Source: Bacilli bacterium
GTDB taxonomy: Bacteria > Bacillota_I > Bacilli_A > RF39 > UBA660
Direction: 5' to 3'
DNA length: 35,085 bases
Assembly: GCA_016302505.1 (NCBI GenBank)
Contig: JAEDNL010000007.1
Location: 1-35,085 of the forward strand
Part shown: positions 21,647-30,927 of the stretch, piece after piece
Layout: every line of letters begins with the position of its first letter
Numbering within the stretch: position 1 is the stretch's first letter
Translations under genes and position numbers: made by a program
Notes under the pieces: model-generated
Told to the model about the DNA's origin: nothing
Seen by the model: the letters and a program-made list of their open reading frames with translations, nothing else
Databases searched by the model: none

Positions 21647-22864
21647 ATGTATAGAAACACATTTATGGAAGTAAATATTGATAATATAACATCAAATGTA
21701 AAAAGCATTATTAAAAAATATCCGGATTATAAATATTATATAGCTATGGTTAAATCCAATGCATATGGACATGGAATGTATATAATAAATGATTTGATTA
21801 AAAATGGTATTAATTATTTTGCAACTTCTTCATTAGAAGAGGCATTAAATATTAGAAAATATAATAAAGAAATAGGTATATTATGTGTTGAGAAGATTGA
21901 ACTTGATTCATTAGATATTGCGATTAATAATAATATAACTCTTACTATTCATGAGATTGATTATTTAAAAAATATAATTAAAAAAACTAATAAAAATATT
22001 AAAGTTCATATTAAAATAGATACTGGTATGAATAGATTAGGTGTTAATAATAAAGAAGAGTTTAATGAAATAATAACTTTAATTAATAATTCTAAAAATA
22101 TTTTATTAGAAGGATTATTTACTCATTTCGCAACACCTGGTATACATGATAAGTTCTTTGACATTCAAGTTTCTAATTTTAAAAGTATTACTAATGATAT
22201 AGATTTATCTAAAATACCAATGATACATTTAAGTAGTAGTTTTATAGTACTTTCTCATCCTAAGATTGATTTTGCAAATTCTATTAGAATTGGAACAATT
22301 TTATATGGATATGATATATCACCTAAAAGATTATCAAATAGTCCTAAAGATATATTAAGAAAGATAAGAAATAACTATTTAATTAAAAAATATAATATAA
22401 GTAAAACATATGATGATGTTAATATAGAACTAAAGCCTGCTTTAAAACTTAAAACTAATATCATACAAATTAAACATATTAAAAAGGGTGATAAAGTAGG
22501 ATATGGTATTTTATATGAAGCAAAAAAAGATGAAGTGATAGCTACTATCCCAGTTGGTTATGATGATGGGATTGGTATAAATCATATAAATAGATATGTA
22601 GTTATAAATAATAAGAAATATCATGTTATAGGTGAAATATCTATGTGTATGATGAGCATACTAATTGATGATAATGTTAAAATTACAGATGAAGTAACTA
22701 TACTAGGAGATGGTATAACAATCGGACAAATATCAAGGTTAAATAATACTAGTATGCATAATACTCTTGTAAATATAGGTAAAAATCTACCAAGAGTATA
22801 TATTAAAAATAATAAAAAAGTATATGAAGAAAAGTATGTAATGGAGGGAACAAATGAGTCTTAA
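21647..22864 (+). CDS. alr: Alanine racemase
   Basis: Makes D-alanine for peptidoglycan. 405 residues from ATG 21647 (GGTGA upstream; the ATG at 21635 precedes the likely transcript start). Fold type III barrel with the PLP lysine in MVKSNAYGHG (Lys36), IDTGMNRLG at about 130, FTHFATP, HLSSSF, and IRIGTILYGYDISP. The second catalytic Tyr is Tyr286 in VGYGILYEAKKDE, and IPVGYDDG follows. Two oddities: about 25 extra Lys/Asn-rich residues between YGYDISP and LKPALKLKT, and Cys334 in SMCMMS where Alr normally has Met-Asp (MD). The gene overlaps the next by 11 bases. Confident as an Alr homologue. Confidence 0.92.
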   Translation: MYRNTFMEVNIDNITSNVKSIIKKYPDYKYYIAMVKSNAYGHGMYIINDLIKNGINYFATSSLEEALNIRKYNKEIGILCVEKIELDSLDIAINNNITLTIHEIDYLKNIIKKTNKNIKVHIKIDTGMNRLGVNNKEEFNEIITLINNSKNILLEGLFTHFATPGIHDKFFDIQVSNFKSITNDIDLSKIPMIHLSSSFIVLSHPKIDFANSIRIGTILYGYDISPKRLSNSPKDILRKIRNNYLIKKYNISKTYDDVNIELKPALKLKTNIIQIKHIKKGDKVGYGILYEAKKDEVIATIPVGYDDGIGINHINRYVVINNKKYHVIGEISMCMMSILIDDNVKITDEVTILGDGITIGQISRLNNTSMHNTLVNIGKNLPRVYIKNNKKVYEEKYVMEGTNES

Positions 22865-23876
22865 AACAATGATGTTTAATAAAATAAAAGCAATTAATTT
22901 TGAGAAACTTGACAAGCTAAGTCAAGATATCGCAAGTCGTAATAATAAAACTAAAGGATATGTTAAAAGAGATATGATAAAGAATTTCTTAAAGTATGGT
23001 ATTGGTTATACTGATTACTTGAAAGGAGATTATATTAATTTAACAGAAGAACAAAAGAAAACATTTGTGACAACTAAATCATTTTATAAGATGCTTAAAT
23101 ATTTAAATAATGACAAGTATATTGCTGTTATGAGAGATAAATTACTATTTAATAAAGTATTTAGAGATTTTATTAAGAGAGATTTTATTGATTTAAGAGT
23201 ATCTAGTGTTTCTGACTTCAAATCATTTATTAAAGGTAAAAAGAATGTGTTTGCTAAACCACCTACTGATTTTGGTGGACATGGTATAGAAAAAATATGT
23301 GTTAAAGATATTAAAGATGTAGAAAAATTATATAATGAACTTAAAAATAAAAAACTTAATTTAATAGAAGAAGAAATTATTCAACATAAAGAACTTGATA
23401 AATTAAATCCATATGCAGTTAATTCTTTTAGGATAGTTACTCTAGTTAAGGATGGAAAGTCATATATACTTGCGAATGCTCTTAGAATTAATATTGATGA
23501 TGCAGTCGCAATAGGTTGTTCTGATGCATATATGAGACTTGATGAAAAAGGTAAAATATGTAGTAGAGTTGTTGATGATATTGCTAATACTTATGAATAT
23601 CATCCAATGGCTAAAATTAAATTTAGTACAGTAACTGTTCCATATGTAAAAGAGGCATTTGATATGGCATTAAAAGCAGCATTATTAGTGCCTGAAGTAA
23701 GATATGTAGGTTGGGATATAGCATTTACTAAGGATGGACCTGTTATAATGGAAGGTAATGAATATCCTAGTTATGGACTTGTACAATACTACTTATTTAA
23801 CGATGAACATGTAGGTCATTTAGCTAAAATAGAAGAAATACTTGGTGAAGAAGAAATGAAGAAGATGAACTTATGA
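22854..23876 (+). CDS. ATP-grasp enzyme of the sugar-transfer-associated type
   Basis: 340 residues, no membrane segment. The C-terminal about 250 residues have the ATP-grasp pattern I know from the sugar-transfer-associated family (ATPgrasp_ST): FAKPPTDFGGHGIEK (nucleotide-binding loop, about 139-153), NPYAVNSFRIVTLVKDGK, a YEYHPM segment, YVGWDIAFTKDGPVIMEGNEYP (about 284-305, Glu and Asn metal ligands). The family ligates or activates carboxyl groups with ATP; its substrate is unknown. Start ATG 22854 lies inside the end of alr with GGAGGG before it, and its stop overlaps the flippase start (ATGA). This tight coupling with alr and the flippase points to wall-precursor or surface-polymer synthesis. 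Confidence 0.75.
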   Translation: MSLKTMMFNKIKAINFEKLDKLSQDIASRNNKTKGYVKRDMIKNFLKYGIGYTDYLKGDYINLTEEQKKTFVTTKSFYKMLKYLNNDKYIAVMRDKLLFNKVFRDFIKRDFIDLRVSSVSDFKSFIKGKKNVFAKPPTDFGGHGIEKICVKDIKDVEKLYNELKNKKLNLIEEEIIQHKELDKLNPYAVNSFRIVTLVKDGKSYILANALRINIDDAVAIGCSDAYMRLDEKGKICSRVVDDIANTYEYHPMAKIKFSTVTVPYVKEAFDMALKAALLVPEVRYVGWDIAFTKDGPVIMEGNEYPSYGLVQYYLFNDEHVGHLAKIEEILGEEEMKKMNL

Positions 23877-25507
23877 AAAAACTAAAGAAAAATACATTTA
23901 TTCAGGGAACAATAGTTACATCTATAATACTAATTGTAATTAAACTACTAGGTGCTTTATATGTAATTCCATTTTATAAAATAATTGGTACGAATGGTGG
24001 TACTTTATATAGTTATGCATATAATATTTATAATTTATTCTTAAATATTAGTACTGCAGGTATACCAATCGCTATATCTATGATTATTAGTGAATATTTA
24101 GCTTTAAATATGTATGATGCTAAAGAAAGAGCATATAAAATAGGTAAAAAGATAATAGCTTTTTTAGCAATATTATCATTCTTAATAGTTTTCTTTGGTT
24201 CTGAATATATAGCAAGATTTATAATAAGCGATGTTACTGGTGGTAATAGTATTGAAGATATATCTTATGTAATTAAGTCAGTATCATTTTGTTTAATAAT
24301 AATACCATTTTTAAGTGTATTAAGAGGATATATGCAAGGACATAAATTTATAACACCAACATCATATTCTCAATTAATAGAACAAATAGTAAGAATAATA
24401 GTAGTTTTATTAGGATCATTTACTGTTATTAAAATATTAAATAAATCAGTAACTAGTGGAGTAGGTGTTTCACTTCTAGGAGCATTTTTTGGAGGATTAA
24501 TAGCATATATATATTTGCAAGTTAAAGTCAAAAATAATAAAAAAGAATTTCCTATTTCAGATAAAAGAGATCAAGTATCAAATAAAGCTATTGTTAAAAA
24601 GATATTATCATATTGTATTCCACTTGTAATAATATCAGTAGTTGATAATTTATATACAATAGTTGATGTTAAACTTATTATTAAGGGACTTAATATGGTT
24701 GGATATTCTGCGATTGAGAGTGAAACTGTATCAGGAATAGTATCAACTTGGGCACCTAAGATATGTACTGTTATAATAGCTATTGCAATATCACTTACTA
24801 CTAATATAATTCCTCATGTGACAACAAGCTATATAAAGAAAGATTATAATGAAGTAAATAGAAGATTTAATCAAGCAATATCTACTATGTTAATAATAAC
24901 TATACCTATGGCAGTATTATTATTACTTCTATCAAATGAAAGTTATTATATTTTTTATGGAAGTAGCAAATATGGTTCACTTGCTCTTAAGGCATCTGCC
25001 ATAAGTCATATATTCTTTGGAGTATGGACTGTTATAAATACATGTCTTCAAAGTATGAGAAAGTTTAAAATAGTATATATTAATTCAGTAGTAGGACTTC
25101 TTAGTAATGCACTATTAGATATTCCACTTATTTTATTATTTAATATAATAGGTTTACCAGAGTATATAGCAACTATAGTATCTACTTGTATAGGTTACTC
25201 TATATCAATAGTAATAGCATTAATATATTTAAGAAAAGAAATGCATTTTAGTTATAGAAAAACAATAGAACTAATTAAGAAATTAATAATACCATCTATT
25301 ACTATAATAGTTATGATATTATTATCTAAAACATTTATTAAATTTGATTATACTTTTATAAGTTCTATTTTATCTTTAATGATACATGGTATATTAGGAG
25401 TAATTATATATTTAATAATTGTTTATAAAAATAAAGCTATAGATGAAACTCTTGGTAATGAATTTATAGATAAGATTTTAATCAAACTAAGGCTTAAAAA
25501 GGTATAG
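23873..25507 (+). CDS. Polysaccharide/lipid flippase of the MurJ (YtgP/SpoVB) superfamily
   Basis: 544 residues with 14 predicted transmembrane segments, as in MurJ, YtgP and SpoVB. These proteins flip lipid-linked precursors such as lipid II across the membrane. RGYMQGHKFITPTSYSQLIEQIVRI (about 143-167), close to the YtgP pattern RGxxQGxxxMxPTAxSQxxEQ, is clear. Which member it is cannot be fixed from sequence alone, but as the third gene of an alr-led wall operon a MurJ-like role is likely. Start ATG 23873 overlaps the previous stop (ATGA). Confidence 0.85.
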   Translation: MKKLKKNTFIQGTIVTSIILIVIKLLGALYVIPFYKIIGTNGGTLYSYAYNIYNLFLNISTAGIPIAISMIISEYLALNMYDAKERAYKIGKKIIAFLAILSFLIVFFGSEYIARFIISDVTGGNSIEDISYVIKSVSFCLIIIPFLSVLRGYMQGHKFITPTSYSQLIEQIVRIIVVLLGSFTVIKILNKSVTSGVGVSLLGAFFGGLIAYIYLQVKVKNNKKEFPISDKRDQVSNKAIVKKILSYCIPLVIISVVDNLYTIVDVKLIIKGLNMVGYSAIESETVSGIVSTWAPKICTVIIAIAISLTTNIIPHVTTSYIKKDYNEVNRRFNQAISTMLIITIPMAVLLLLLSNESYYIFYGSSKYGSLALKASAISHIFFGVWTVINTCLQSMRKFKIVYINSVVGLLSNALLDIPLILLFNIIGLPEYIATIVSTCIGYSISIVIALIYLRKEMHFSYRKTIELIKKLIIPSITIIVMILLSKTFIKFDYTFISSILSLMIHGILGVIIYLIIVYKNKAIDETLGNEFIDKILIKLRLKKV

Positions 25508-25525
25508 TAATATACCTTTTATTAT
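25496..25525 (+). terminator. Terminator after the flippase gene
   Basis: Perfect 10-bp stem AAAAGGTATA/TATACCTTTT with loop GTAA (25507-25510); the T tract is short. Confidence 0.75.
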
Positions 25526-25533
25526 GGTAAAAT
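25525..25533 (+). promoter_or_regulatory. Extended -10 of obg
   Basis: TGGTAAAAT, 22 bases before the ATG; GAGGTG is the Shine-Dalgarno. Confidence 0.65.
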
Positions 25534-25555
25534 TGTATGGAACAGAGGTGTTTTT

Positions 25556-26839
25556 ATGTTTATAGATGAAGTGAATTTAAAATTAATAGCAGGTAAAGGT
25601 GGAGATGGATGTACATCTTTCTTAAGAGAAAAATATGTACCACTAGGAGGACCAGATGGTGGTAATGGTGGTAGAGGTGGAAATATTATCTTCAAAGCTG
25701 ATAAAGGTCTTAGAACACTAATTGATTTAAGATATAAAAAAGTATTAAAAGGTGAAAATGGTACTAATGGTAGAGGTAGAAATCAAACAGGAAGTACAGC
25801 AGAAGATACAATTATAGTAGTTCCTGTTGGTACAACTATTAAAGATACTGATACTAACTTAATAGTATGTGATTTAGTAAAAGATGGACAAGAGGCTATC
25901 GTTGCTAAAGGTGGTAGAGGTGGTAAAGGAAATGCTGCTTTTATGACTAATAAGAATAAAGCACCATATACAAGTGAATTAGGAGAACCAGGACAAGAAA
26001 GAAACATTATTTGTGAGTTGAAATTACTTGCTGATGTTGGTCTTATTGGATTTCCATCAGTTGGTAAGAGTTCATTAATATCAGTTATTTCAGCTGCTAA
26101 ACCTAAAATAGCAGATTATCATTTCACTACTTTAGTACCTAACTTAGGAGTAGTAAAGTCAGGAGATTATAGTTACGTAGTAGCAGATTTACCTGGTATG
26201 ATTGAAGGTGCATCAGAAGGTATAGGTCTTGGAGATAAATTTTTAAAGCATGTATCAAGATGTAAAATAGTTTGCCATGTTCTAGATATGGCACAAGTTG
26301 ATCATAGAGATGTAATAGAAGACTATAAAATAATAAGAAAAGAACTTAAAAATTATAGTGAAACTCTATATAATAAAAGAGAAATAATAGTTGCTAATAA
26401 AATGGATTTAGAAAGTGCTAAAGAAAATTTAGAAAGATTTAAAAAAGAATATAAAGATTTAGAAATAATAGAAGTTTCAGCCGCAACACTAGAAGGAATT
26501 AAAGAATTAATATTTAAATTAAAAGAAATATTAGAGTCTATACCAGATGAAGAAGTTTATGAAAAGAATGAATTTGAAGACTATGTACTTTACGAATTTA
26601 AACATGAAAAACCATATCAAATTAGAAGAGAAGGACAAAATAAATGGGTTGTTACTGGTGAGAGTTTAGAAAAACTATTAAAAATGACTAGATTTAACTC
26701 TGATGAATCAGCATTAAGATTTGCAAGAAAATTAAAGAACTTAGGTGTTGATGATGAATTAAAAAGTTTAGGTGCTAAAGAAGGAGATATAGTTTCAATA
26801 TTAGATCAAGAATTTGAATATGAAGAGAAATTATATTAG
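25556..26839 (+). CDS. obg: GTPase Obg (CgtA)
   Basis: 427 residues. An essential GTPase linked to 50S assembly and stress control. Glycine-rich Obg fold at the N-terminus (AGKGGDGC, GGPDGGNGGRGG, then GKGGRGGKGNAAF), GTPase domain from about 160 (G1 GFPSVGKSS, G3 DLPGMIEGA, G4 NKMD at about 282) and the C-terminal OCT domain (about 345-425, YVLYEFKHEKP and WVVTGESLEKLL). Length and order are standard. It is a single gene with its own promoter and terminator. Confidence 0.97.
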   Translation: MFIDEVNLKLIAGKGGDGCTSFLREKYVPLGGPDGGNGGRGGNIIFKADKGLRTLIDLRYKKVLKGENGTNGRGRNQTGSTAEDTIIVVPVGTTIKDTDTNLIVCDLVKDGQEAIVAKGGRGGKGNAAFMTNKNKAPYTSELGEPGQERNIICELKLLADVGLIGFPSVGKSSLISVISAAKPKIADYHFTTLVPNLGVVKSGDYSYVVADLPGMIEGASEGIGLGDKFLKHVSRCKIVCHVLDMAQVDHRDVIEDYKIIRKELKNYSETLYNKREIIVANKMDLESAKENLERFKKEYKDLEIIEVSAATLEGIKELIFKLKEILESIPDEEVYEKNEFEDYVLYEFKHEKPYQIRREGQNKWVVTGESLEKLLKMTRFNSDESALRFARKLKNLGVDDELKSLGAKEGDIVSILDQEFEYEEKLY

Positions 26840-26849
26840 ATATAAATAT

Positions 26850-26885
26850 AAAACATCTTACAAAACAAAAGTAAGATGTTTTTAT
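26850..26885 (+). terminator. Terminator after obg
   Basis: 12-bp perfect stem AAAACATCTTAC/GTAAGATGTTTT with a 9-base A-rich loop and T run. 26886-26983 holds nothing else I can see. Confidence 0.9.
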
Positions 26886-26983
26886 ATAAAAATATGTAAA
26901 TATTAAGATATCAATAATATTACATGTTATCTTTCATGCTACTTAAACTATTTATGAAAAATTAATAACAATTTATTCTATAT

Positions 26984-27012
26984 TTGTCAAAGTTCATAAA
27001 TTATAGTAAAAT
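26984..27012 (+). promoter_or_regulatory. polA promoter
   Basis: TTGTCA (26984-26989), 17-base spacer, TAAAAT (27007-27012). The chosen ATG at 27030 follows by 17 bases. Confidence 0.75.
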
Positions 27013-27029
27013 AATTAATGGTGAATAAT

Positions 27030-29600
27030 ATGAAAAAAAGAGCAATACTAGTAGATGGAAATAATTTATTATTTAGAAGTTATTATGCTACTGCATATAA
27101 TGGTAATTTGATGAGAAATTCTAAAGGAATTCCTACTAATGCATTATATGGCTTTATCAATATGATAAATAAAATAATAAATGAAGAAAAACCTGAATAT
27201 ATGATGATAGCATTTGATAAAGGACATAACTTTAGACAAGATATGTATGATAATTATAAAGATGGAAGAATAGAAACACCTAATGATTTAAAATTACAAT
27301 TTCCTATTGCTAAAGAAATATGTACACTTATGGGTATTAAATATATAGAATGTGATAATTATGAAGCGGATGATATAATTGGAACGTTTGCTAGAATGGC
27401 AGATGAAGATAAAAATTATAATGCCACTATTATAAGTAGTGATAAAGATTTGTTGCAATTAATTAGTGATGAAGTTAATGTAAAATTATTAAAACAAAAA
27501 GACTATATACTTATGGATGAAAAAACATTTATTGATACTTATCATGTAGAACCAATTAAAATGATAGATTTAAAAGCATTGATGGGAGACTCATCAGATA
27601 ATATACCAGGTGTTAAAGGAATAGGAGAAAAAACAGCAATAAGTTTAATAGAGAAATATGGTTCATTAGATGGAGTATATAATAATATAGATAGTATAAG
27701 TGGTAAACTAAAAGAAAAGTTATTAAATGATAAAGATAATGCATATTTTTCATATAAATTATCAACTATATATAAAACAATAGACTTTGAATATACATTT
27801 GAAAGTATTAAATATAATGGACCAGATATTAATAAATTAATAGATAAATATAAAGAATTAGAATTTAATTCTTTACTTAAAAATATATCTATAAATACAT
27901 CTAAAATAGAAGAAAATGATATAGAAATAGTAAAAGGTAAAATAAATATAACTGGTAAATATAGTTTTTATTTAGAACTAGATAATACTAATTATCATAC
28001 ATCCAATATAATAGGAGCAGCAATATATGATGGTAAAAAACTATATTATTTAGATTTACCAAGTATATTATTAAATAAAGATTTATTAAAAGATATAACT
28101 GTTACTTTTGATTTAAAGAAAAATATAGTAGTTTTAAATAAATATAATATAAAAATAAATTCTAAATTTGATACATTAATTGCATCATATTTACTTGAAA
28201 TTAATGTTAAAGATGATGTTTCATATTTAGCAACAACTTATGGAATAGATATTCCTTATTATGAAAAAATTATTAATAAAAAGACTCCACTTAGTGAAAA
28301 AGAAATAATAAATAGTATAACTAGTAAAGCAAAGTTTTTATATGATACATATGAAGAATATGATAATAATTTAAAAGAAGAAAACGTGAGCAAACTATAT
28401 TATGATATAGAGTATCCATTAATTAATGTACTTGCAGATATGGAAATTAATGGTATAACTGTTAAAACTGATATAATAGATGAACTTAAAAAAGAAATTA
28501 AAAATAAAATAGAAATTTTAACTGAAAATATATATAAAGAAGCAGGAGTAGAGTTTAATATAGCATCTCCTAAACAATTATCTGATGTGCTTTATAATAA
28601 AGTAATGATACCAAAAGGAAAAGGTAAAAATGCTATGTCAACTTCTCATGATACGTTAGTTAAATATGAAACACATTATCCAATTATAAAAGATATATTA
28701 GAATATAGAAATCTTTCTAAACTTTATTCTACGTATTTAGATACATTTAATAATTACATACAAAGTGATGGTAAAATACATACCATTTATAAACAAACTG
28801 GTACTAGAACAGGAAGACTATCTTCAATTGAGCCTAATCTTCAAAATATACCAGTTAGAAGTGAAGAGGGAAAGAAAATAAGAAAAGCTTTTGTAGCAGG
28901 GAATAATAAAGTATTATTATCAAGTGATTATTCTCAAATAGAACTTAGAATATTAGCGCATATAACTGATTGTGAAAGCTTAAAAAAAGCATTTAATAAT
29001 AATGAAGATATACATACACATGTTGCGAGTGATATATTTAATGTTGATGAAAAAGATGTAACTAAAGATATGAGAAGAACAGCTAAAGCTGTTATATTTG
29101 GTATAGTTTATGGTATTAGTGGATTTGGATTAGGAGAAAACTTAGATATAACTGCTAAAGAAGCAAAAACTTATATTGATAAATATTTAGAATTATATCC
29201 TGAAGTGAATAAATATATGAAAGATATAGTGGAAAAGACAAGAAAACTTGGTTATGTAAGAACACTATTTAATAGAAAAAGAATAATAGAAGAAATTAAA
29301 AATACTAATTATTTAATAAGATCTATGGGAGATAGAATGGCTCTTAATACACCAATACAAGGTACTAGTGCCGATATATTAAAAATGGCTATGATAAAAA
29401 TAGATAAAGAACTTAAAATAAATAATTATAAAACTAAAATGTTACTTCAAGTACATGATGAATTAATATTTGAAGTACCAGAAGATGAATTAGAAAATAT
29501 TAAAGTATTAGTAAGAAATACTATGGAAGGTATTTATAAATTATCAGTACCATTAAAAGTAGAAATAGAATATGGCAAAGATTGGTATGATGCTAAATAG
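27030..29600 (+). CDS. polA: DNA polymerase I
   Basis: Gap-filling and repair polymerase, 856 residues. The ATG at 27030 is chosen over 27018, which is too close to the -10 and lies before GGTGA. N-terminal 5'-3' exonuclease (VDGNNLLFRSYYAT at 6-19, DDIIGTFARMAD, SSDKDLLQL, GDSSDNIPGVKGIG). The middle proofreading domain is degenerate: its first strand reads FYLELDN instead of the metal-binding D-x-E, as in Bacillus-type PolA. Polymerase motifs A (SSDYSQIELRILAH, about 632), B (RRTAKAVIFGIVYG, about 683) and C (QVHDELIFE, about 806) are complete. So it has polymerase and 5' nuclease but not 3' proofreading. Confidence 0.97.
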   Translation: MKKRAILVDGNNLLFRSYYATAYNGNLMRNSKGIPTNALYGFINMINKIINEEKPEYMMIAFDKGHNFRQDMYDNYKDGRIETPNDLKLQFPIAKEICTLMGIKYIECDNYEADDIIGTFARMADEDKNYNATIISSDKDLLQLISDEVNVKLLKQKDYILMDEKTFIDTYHVEPIKMIDLKALMGDSSDNIPGVKGIGEKTAISLIEKYGSLDGVYNNIDSISGKLKEKLLNDKDNAYFSYKLSTIYKTIDFEYTFESIKYNGPDINKLIDKYKELEFNSLLKNISINTSKIEENDIEIVKGKINITGKYSFYLELDNTNYHTSNIIGAAIYDGKKLYYLDLPSILLNKDLLKDITVTFDLKKNIVVLNKYNIKINSKFDTLIASYLLEINVKDDVSYLATTYGIDIPYYEKIINKKTPLSEKEIINSITSKAKFLYDTYEEYDNNLKEENVSKLYYDIEYPLINVLADMEINGITVKTDIIDELKKEIKNKIEILTENIYKEAGVEFNIASPKQLSDVLYNKVMIPKGKGKNAMSTSHDTLVKYETHYPIIKDILEYRNLSKLYSTYLDTFNNYIQSDGKIHTIYKQTGTRTGRLSSIEPNLQNIPVRSEEGKKIRKAFVAGNNKVLLSSDYSQIELRILAHITDCESLKKAFNNNEDIHTHVASDIFNVDEKDVTKDMRRTAKAVIFGIVYGISGFGLGENLDITAKEAKTYIDKYLELYPEVNKYMKDIVEKTRKLGYVRTLFNRKRIIEEIKNTNYLIRSMGDRMALNTPIQGTSADILKMAMIKIDKELKINNYKTKMLLQVHDELIFEVPEDELENIKVLVRNTMEGIYKLSVPLKVEIEYGKDWYDAK

Positions 29601-29620
29601 AGAGAAATCTCTATTTTTAA
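29595..29620 (+). terminator. Terminator after polA
   Basis: AAATAGAGA-GAAA-TCTCTATTT, a 9-bp stem with GAAA tetraloop that spans the stop codon, then a T run. The following 29621-29829 is AT-rich and holds no gene I can see. Confidence 0.88.
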
Positions 29621-29829
29621 TTGTGTATAGTTAGAATATAAAAAGAAAGATTTTATATTTTAAATACATATTATGAACTTGTCTTTTTGTATTTATAACG
29701 AAATAATAAATACAATAATTTTCTAAAAATTGAAAAAAATAATAGTTTTTAATCCATACATATATAATTAAATAATATATAAAATTTAATTATTATTTAT
29801 AAAATAATTCAATAATTTAAATTTACTTA

Positions 29830-29858
29830 TTGATAGGTAAGTATTTATGTGTTAAAAT
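29830..29858 (+). promoter_or_regulatory. sepF promoter
   Basis: TTGATA (29830-29835), 17-base spacer, extended -10 TGTTAAAAT ending at 29858. It lies inside the longest reading frame and shows that the upstream ATG at 29830 is not used. Confidence 0.75.
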
Positions 29859-29889
29859 TAATATAGATGACTATAAGGAGGGATTGTTA

Positions 29890-30273
29890 ATGGCTTTAAA
29901 GGGATTAAGTGATATATTTAAACCAGATGATGATACTGAAGAATATGTAGAAAAAGAAACTTCTAAAGGAAATAAAGGATATAAAAATAAAACTATTTTA
30001 GTAGAACCAAGAGCATTTTCAGAGGCTCAACAAATTGCTGATTACTTAAAAGAACAAAATCAAGTAGTTGTAAACTTTAAAAGAGTTACATCTGATGTGT
30101 CTAAAAGAATAATGGATTTCTTAAATGGAATAATTTATGCAATTGAGGGAAGTATGCAAAAACTTGGCCCAGGTATAGTTATTTGTGCTCCTAAAGGATT
30201 TGAAATTGAAGGAACAATAACAGAAGATGAAAGAAAAAAAAGTACAAAAAAAGATGATTTAGAACAATGGTAG
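29890..30273 (+). CDS. sepF: Cell division protein SepF
   Basis: 127 residues from ATG 29890, which follows AAGGAGGG. SepF links FtsZ to the membrane and organises the septal ring. The N-terminal amphipathic segment (MALKGLSDIFK) fits the membrane-binding helix, a Lys/Glu-rich linker follows and the core has the SepF signature: VEPRAFSEAQQIADYL (about 40-55), VVVNFKRV, then RIMDFLNGIIYAIEGSMQKLGPGI (about 75-100). It is somewhat short because the linker is short. It forms an operon with divIVA, 26 bases downstream, as in many Firmicutes. Confidence 0.92.
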   Translation: MALKGLSDIFKPDDDTEEYVEKETSKGNKGYKNKTILVEPRAFSEAQQIADYLKEQNQVVVNFKRVTSDVSKRIMDFLNGIIYAIEGSMQKLGPGIVICAPKGFEIEGTITEDERKKSTKKDDLEQW

Positions 30274-30299
30274 AATTTTAATATATTTAGAGGTGAAGC

Positions 30300-30749
30300 A
30301 TGAAAAAATTTAATGTGGTTTTTCGTGGTTATGATAAAGAAGAAGTACATAAGTGTTTAGATGATATAATTAAAAATTATGAGCTTTTACTTAAAAAGAG
30401 CCAAAAAACTGAAGAAAATAATATAAAATTAACAGAACAACTTCTTCATTATAAAAAAATTGAAGATACTATGAATAGAGCGATATATACTGCTGAAAGT
30501 GCAGGAGATCAAATTAAAAGTTCTGCTCGAAAAGAAGCAGAAACACTTGTAAATGAAGCAAGAAGAAATGCAAGTAGAATTATAAATGATGCTCTATTAA
30601 AAGCAGAAAAGGCTCAAAATCATGCTGATATGTTAAAAAGAAATACCAATGTTTTAAAAAGAAGATTAAGACAAATTATTGAAAATCAACTTGAAGTTAT
30701 AGAAGAAATGGATAGGGTTGATTTTGAAAGATATGATGATAAATATTAG
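30300..30749 (+). CDS. divIVA: DivIVA-family protein
   Basis: 149 residues. Coiled-coil protein that marks curved membrane at poles and septa. FNVVFRGYDKEEVHKCLDDI at 4-23 is the conserved N-terminal membrane-binding region, normally with GYD-x2-EVD; the rest is a long Lys/Glu/Ala coiled coil (KEAETLVNEARRNASRI). The sepF-divIVA pair is a common order. Shorter than Bacillus DivIVA (164 residues), so a GpsB-like role is not excluded. Ribosome binding site GAGGTG. Confidence 0.88.
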   Translation: MKKFNVVFRGYDKEEVHKCLDDIIKNYELLLKKSQKTEENNIKLTEQLLHYKKIEDTMNRAIYTAESAGDQIKSSARKEAETLVNEARRNASRIINDALLKAEKAQNHADMLKRNTNVLKRRLRQIIENQLEVIEEMDRVDFERYDDKY

Positions 30750-30773
30750 TAAACAGAAATGTTTACTTTTTTA
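30748..30773 (+). terminator. Terminator after divIVA
   Basis: AGTAAACA-GAAA-TGTTTACT with a GAAA tetraloop and six T, directly overlapping the divIVA stop region. Confidence 0.88.
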
Positions 30774-30782
30774 AATGTTAAA

Positions 30783-30880
30783 TGATATAAAATGTAATGC
30801 ATTTCGTGATGAAAACCATACTGGTAGTGTTAATAGTTTGTCACAATTCCATTAAAAACAAGATAAATAATCTTGTTTTT
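30783..30880 (+). other. Small unexplained transcription unit between divIVA and dnaE
   Basis: An extended -10-like TGATATAAA (30783-30791), about 60 bases, then a perfect 11-bp intrinsic terminator. It could be a small RNA of about 85 bases: the middle has GTGA...TCAC and ACCA-TAC-TGGT pairings. A 26-codon frame (ATG 30775, TAA 30853) also spans it but has no ribosome binding site. I cannot assign a function. Confidence 0.35.
30854..30880 (+). terminator. Terminator upstream of dnaE
   Basis: Perfect 11-bp stem (30854-30864 with 30870-30880), loop AAATA, ending in five T. No known gene ends here. Confidence 0.88.
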
Positions 30881-30902
30881 CATTTATCAAATTATATCTT
30901 TA

Positions 30903-30911
30903 TGATAAAAT
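30903..30911 (+). promoter_or_regulatory. Extended -10 of dnaE
   Basis: TGATAAAAT, 16 bases before the ATG; AGAGGT is the Shine-Dalgarno at the mRNA 5' end. Confidence 0.7.
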
Positions 30912-30927
30912 ATATTTAGAGGTATTT

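Noticed and set aside
27018..27029. Upstream ATG of polA (and equivalents at 14520 and 21635)
   Set aside because: They lie within a few bases of the -10 and precede the GGTGA ribosome binding site, so the next ATG is used.
29830..29889. Longer SepF start at 29830
   Set aside because: That ATG lies in the -35 element of the sepF promoter; ATG 29890 has a perfect ribosome binding site and the usual SepF N-terminus.
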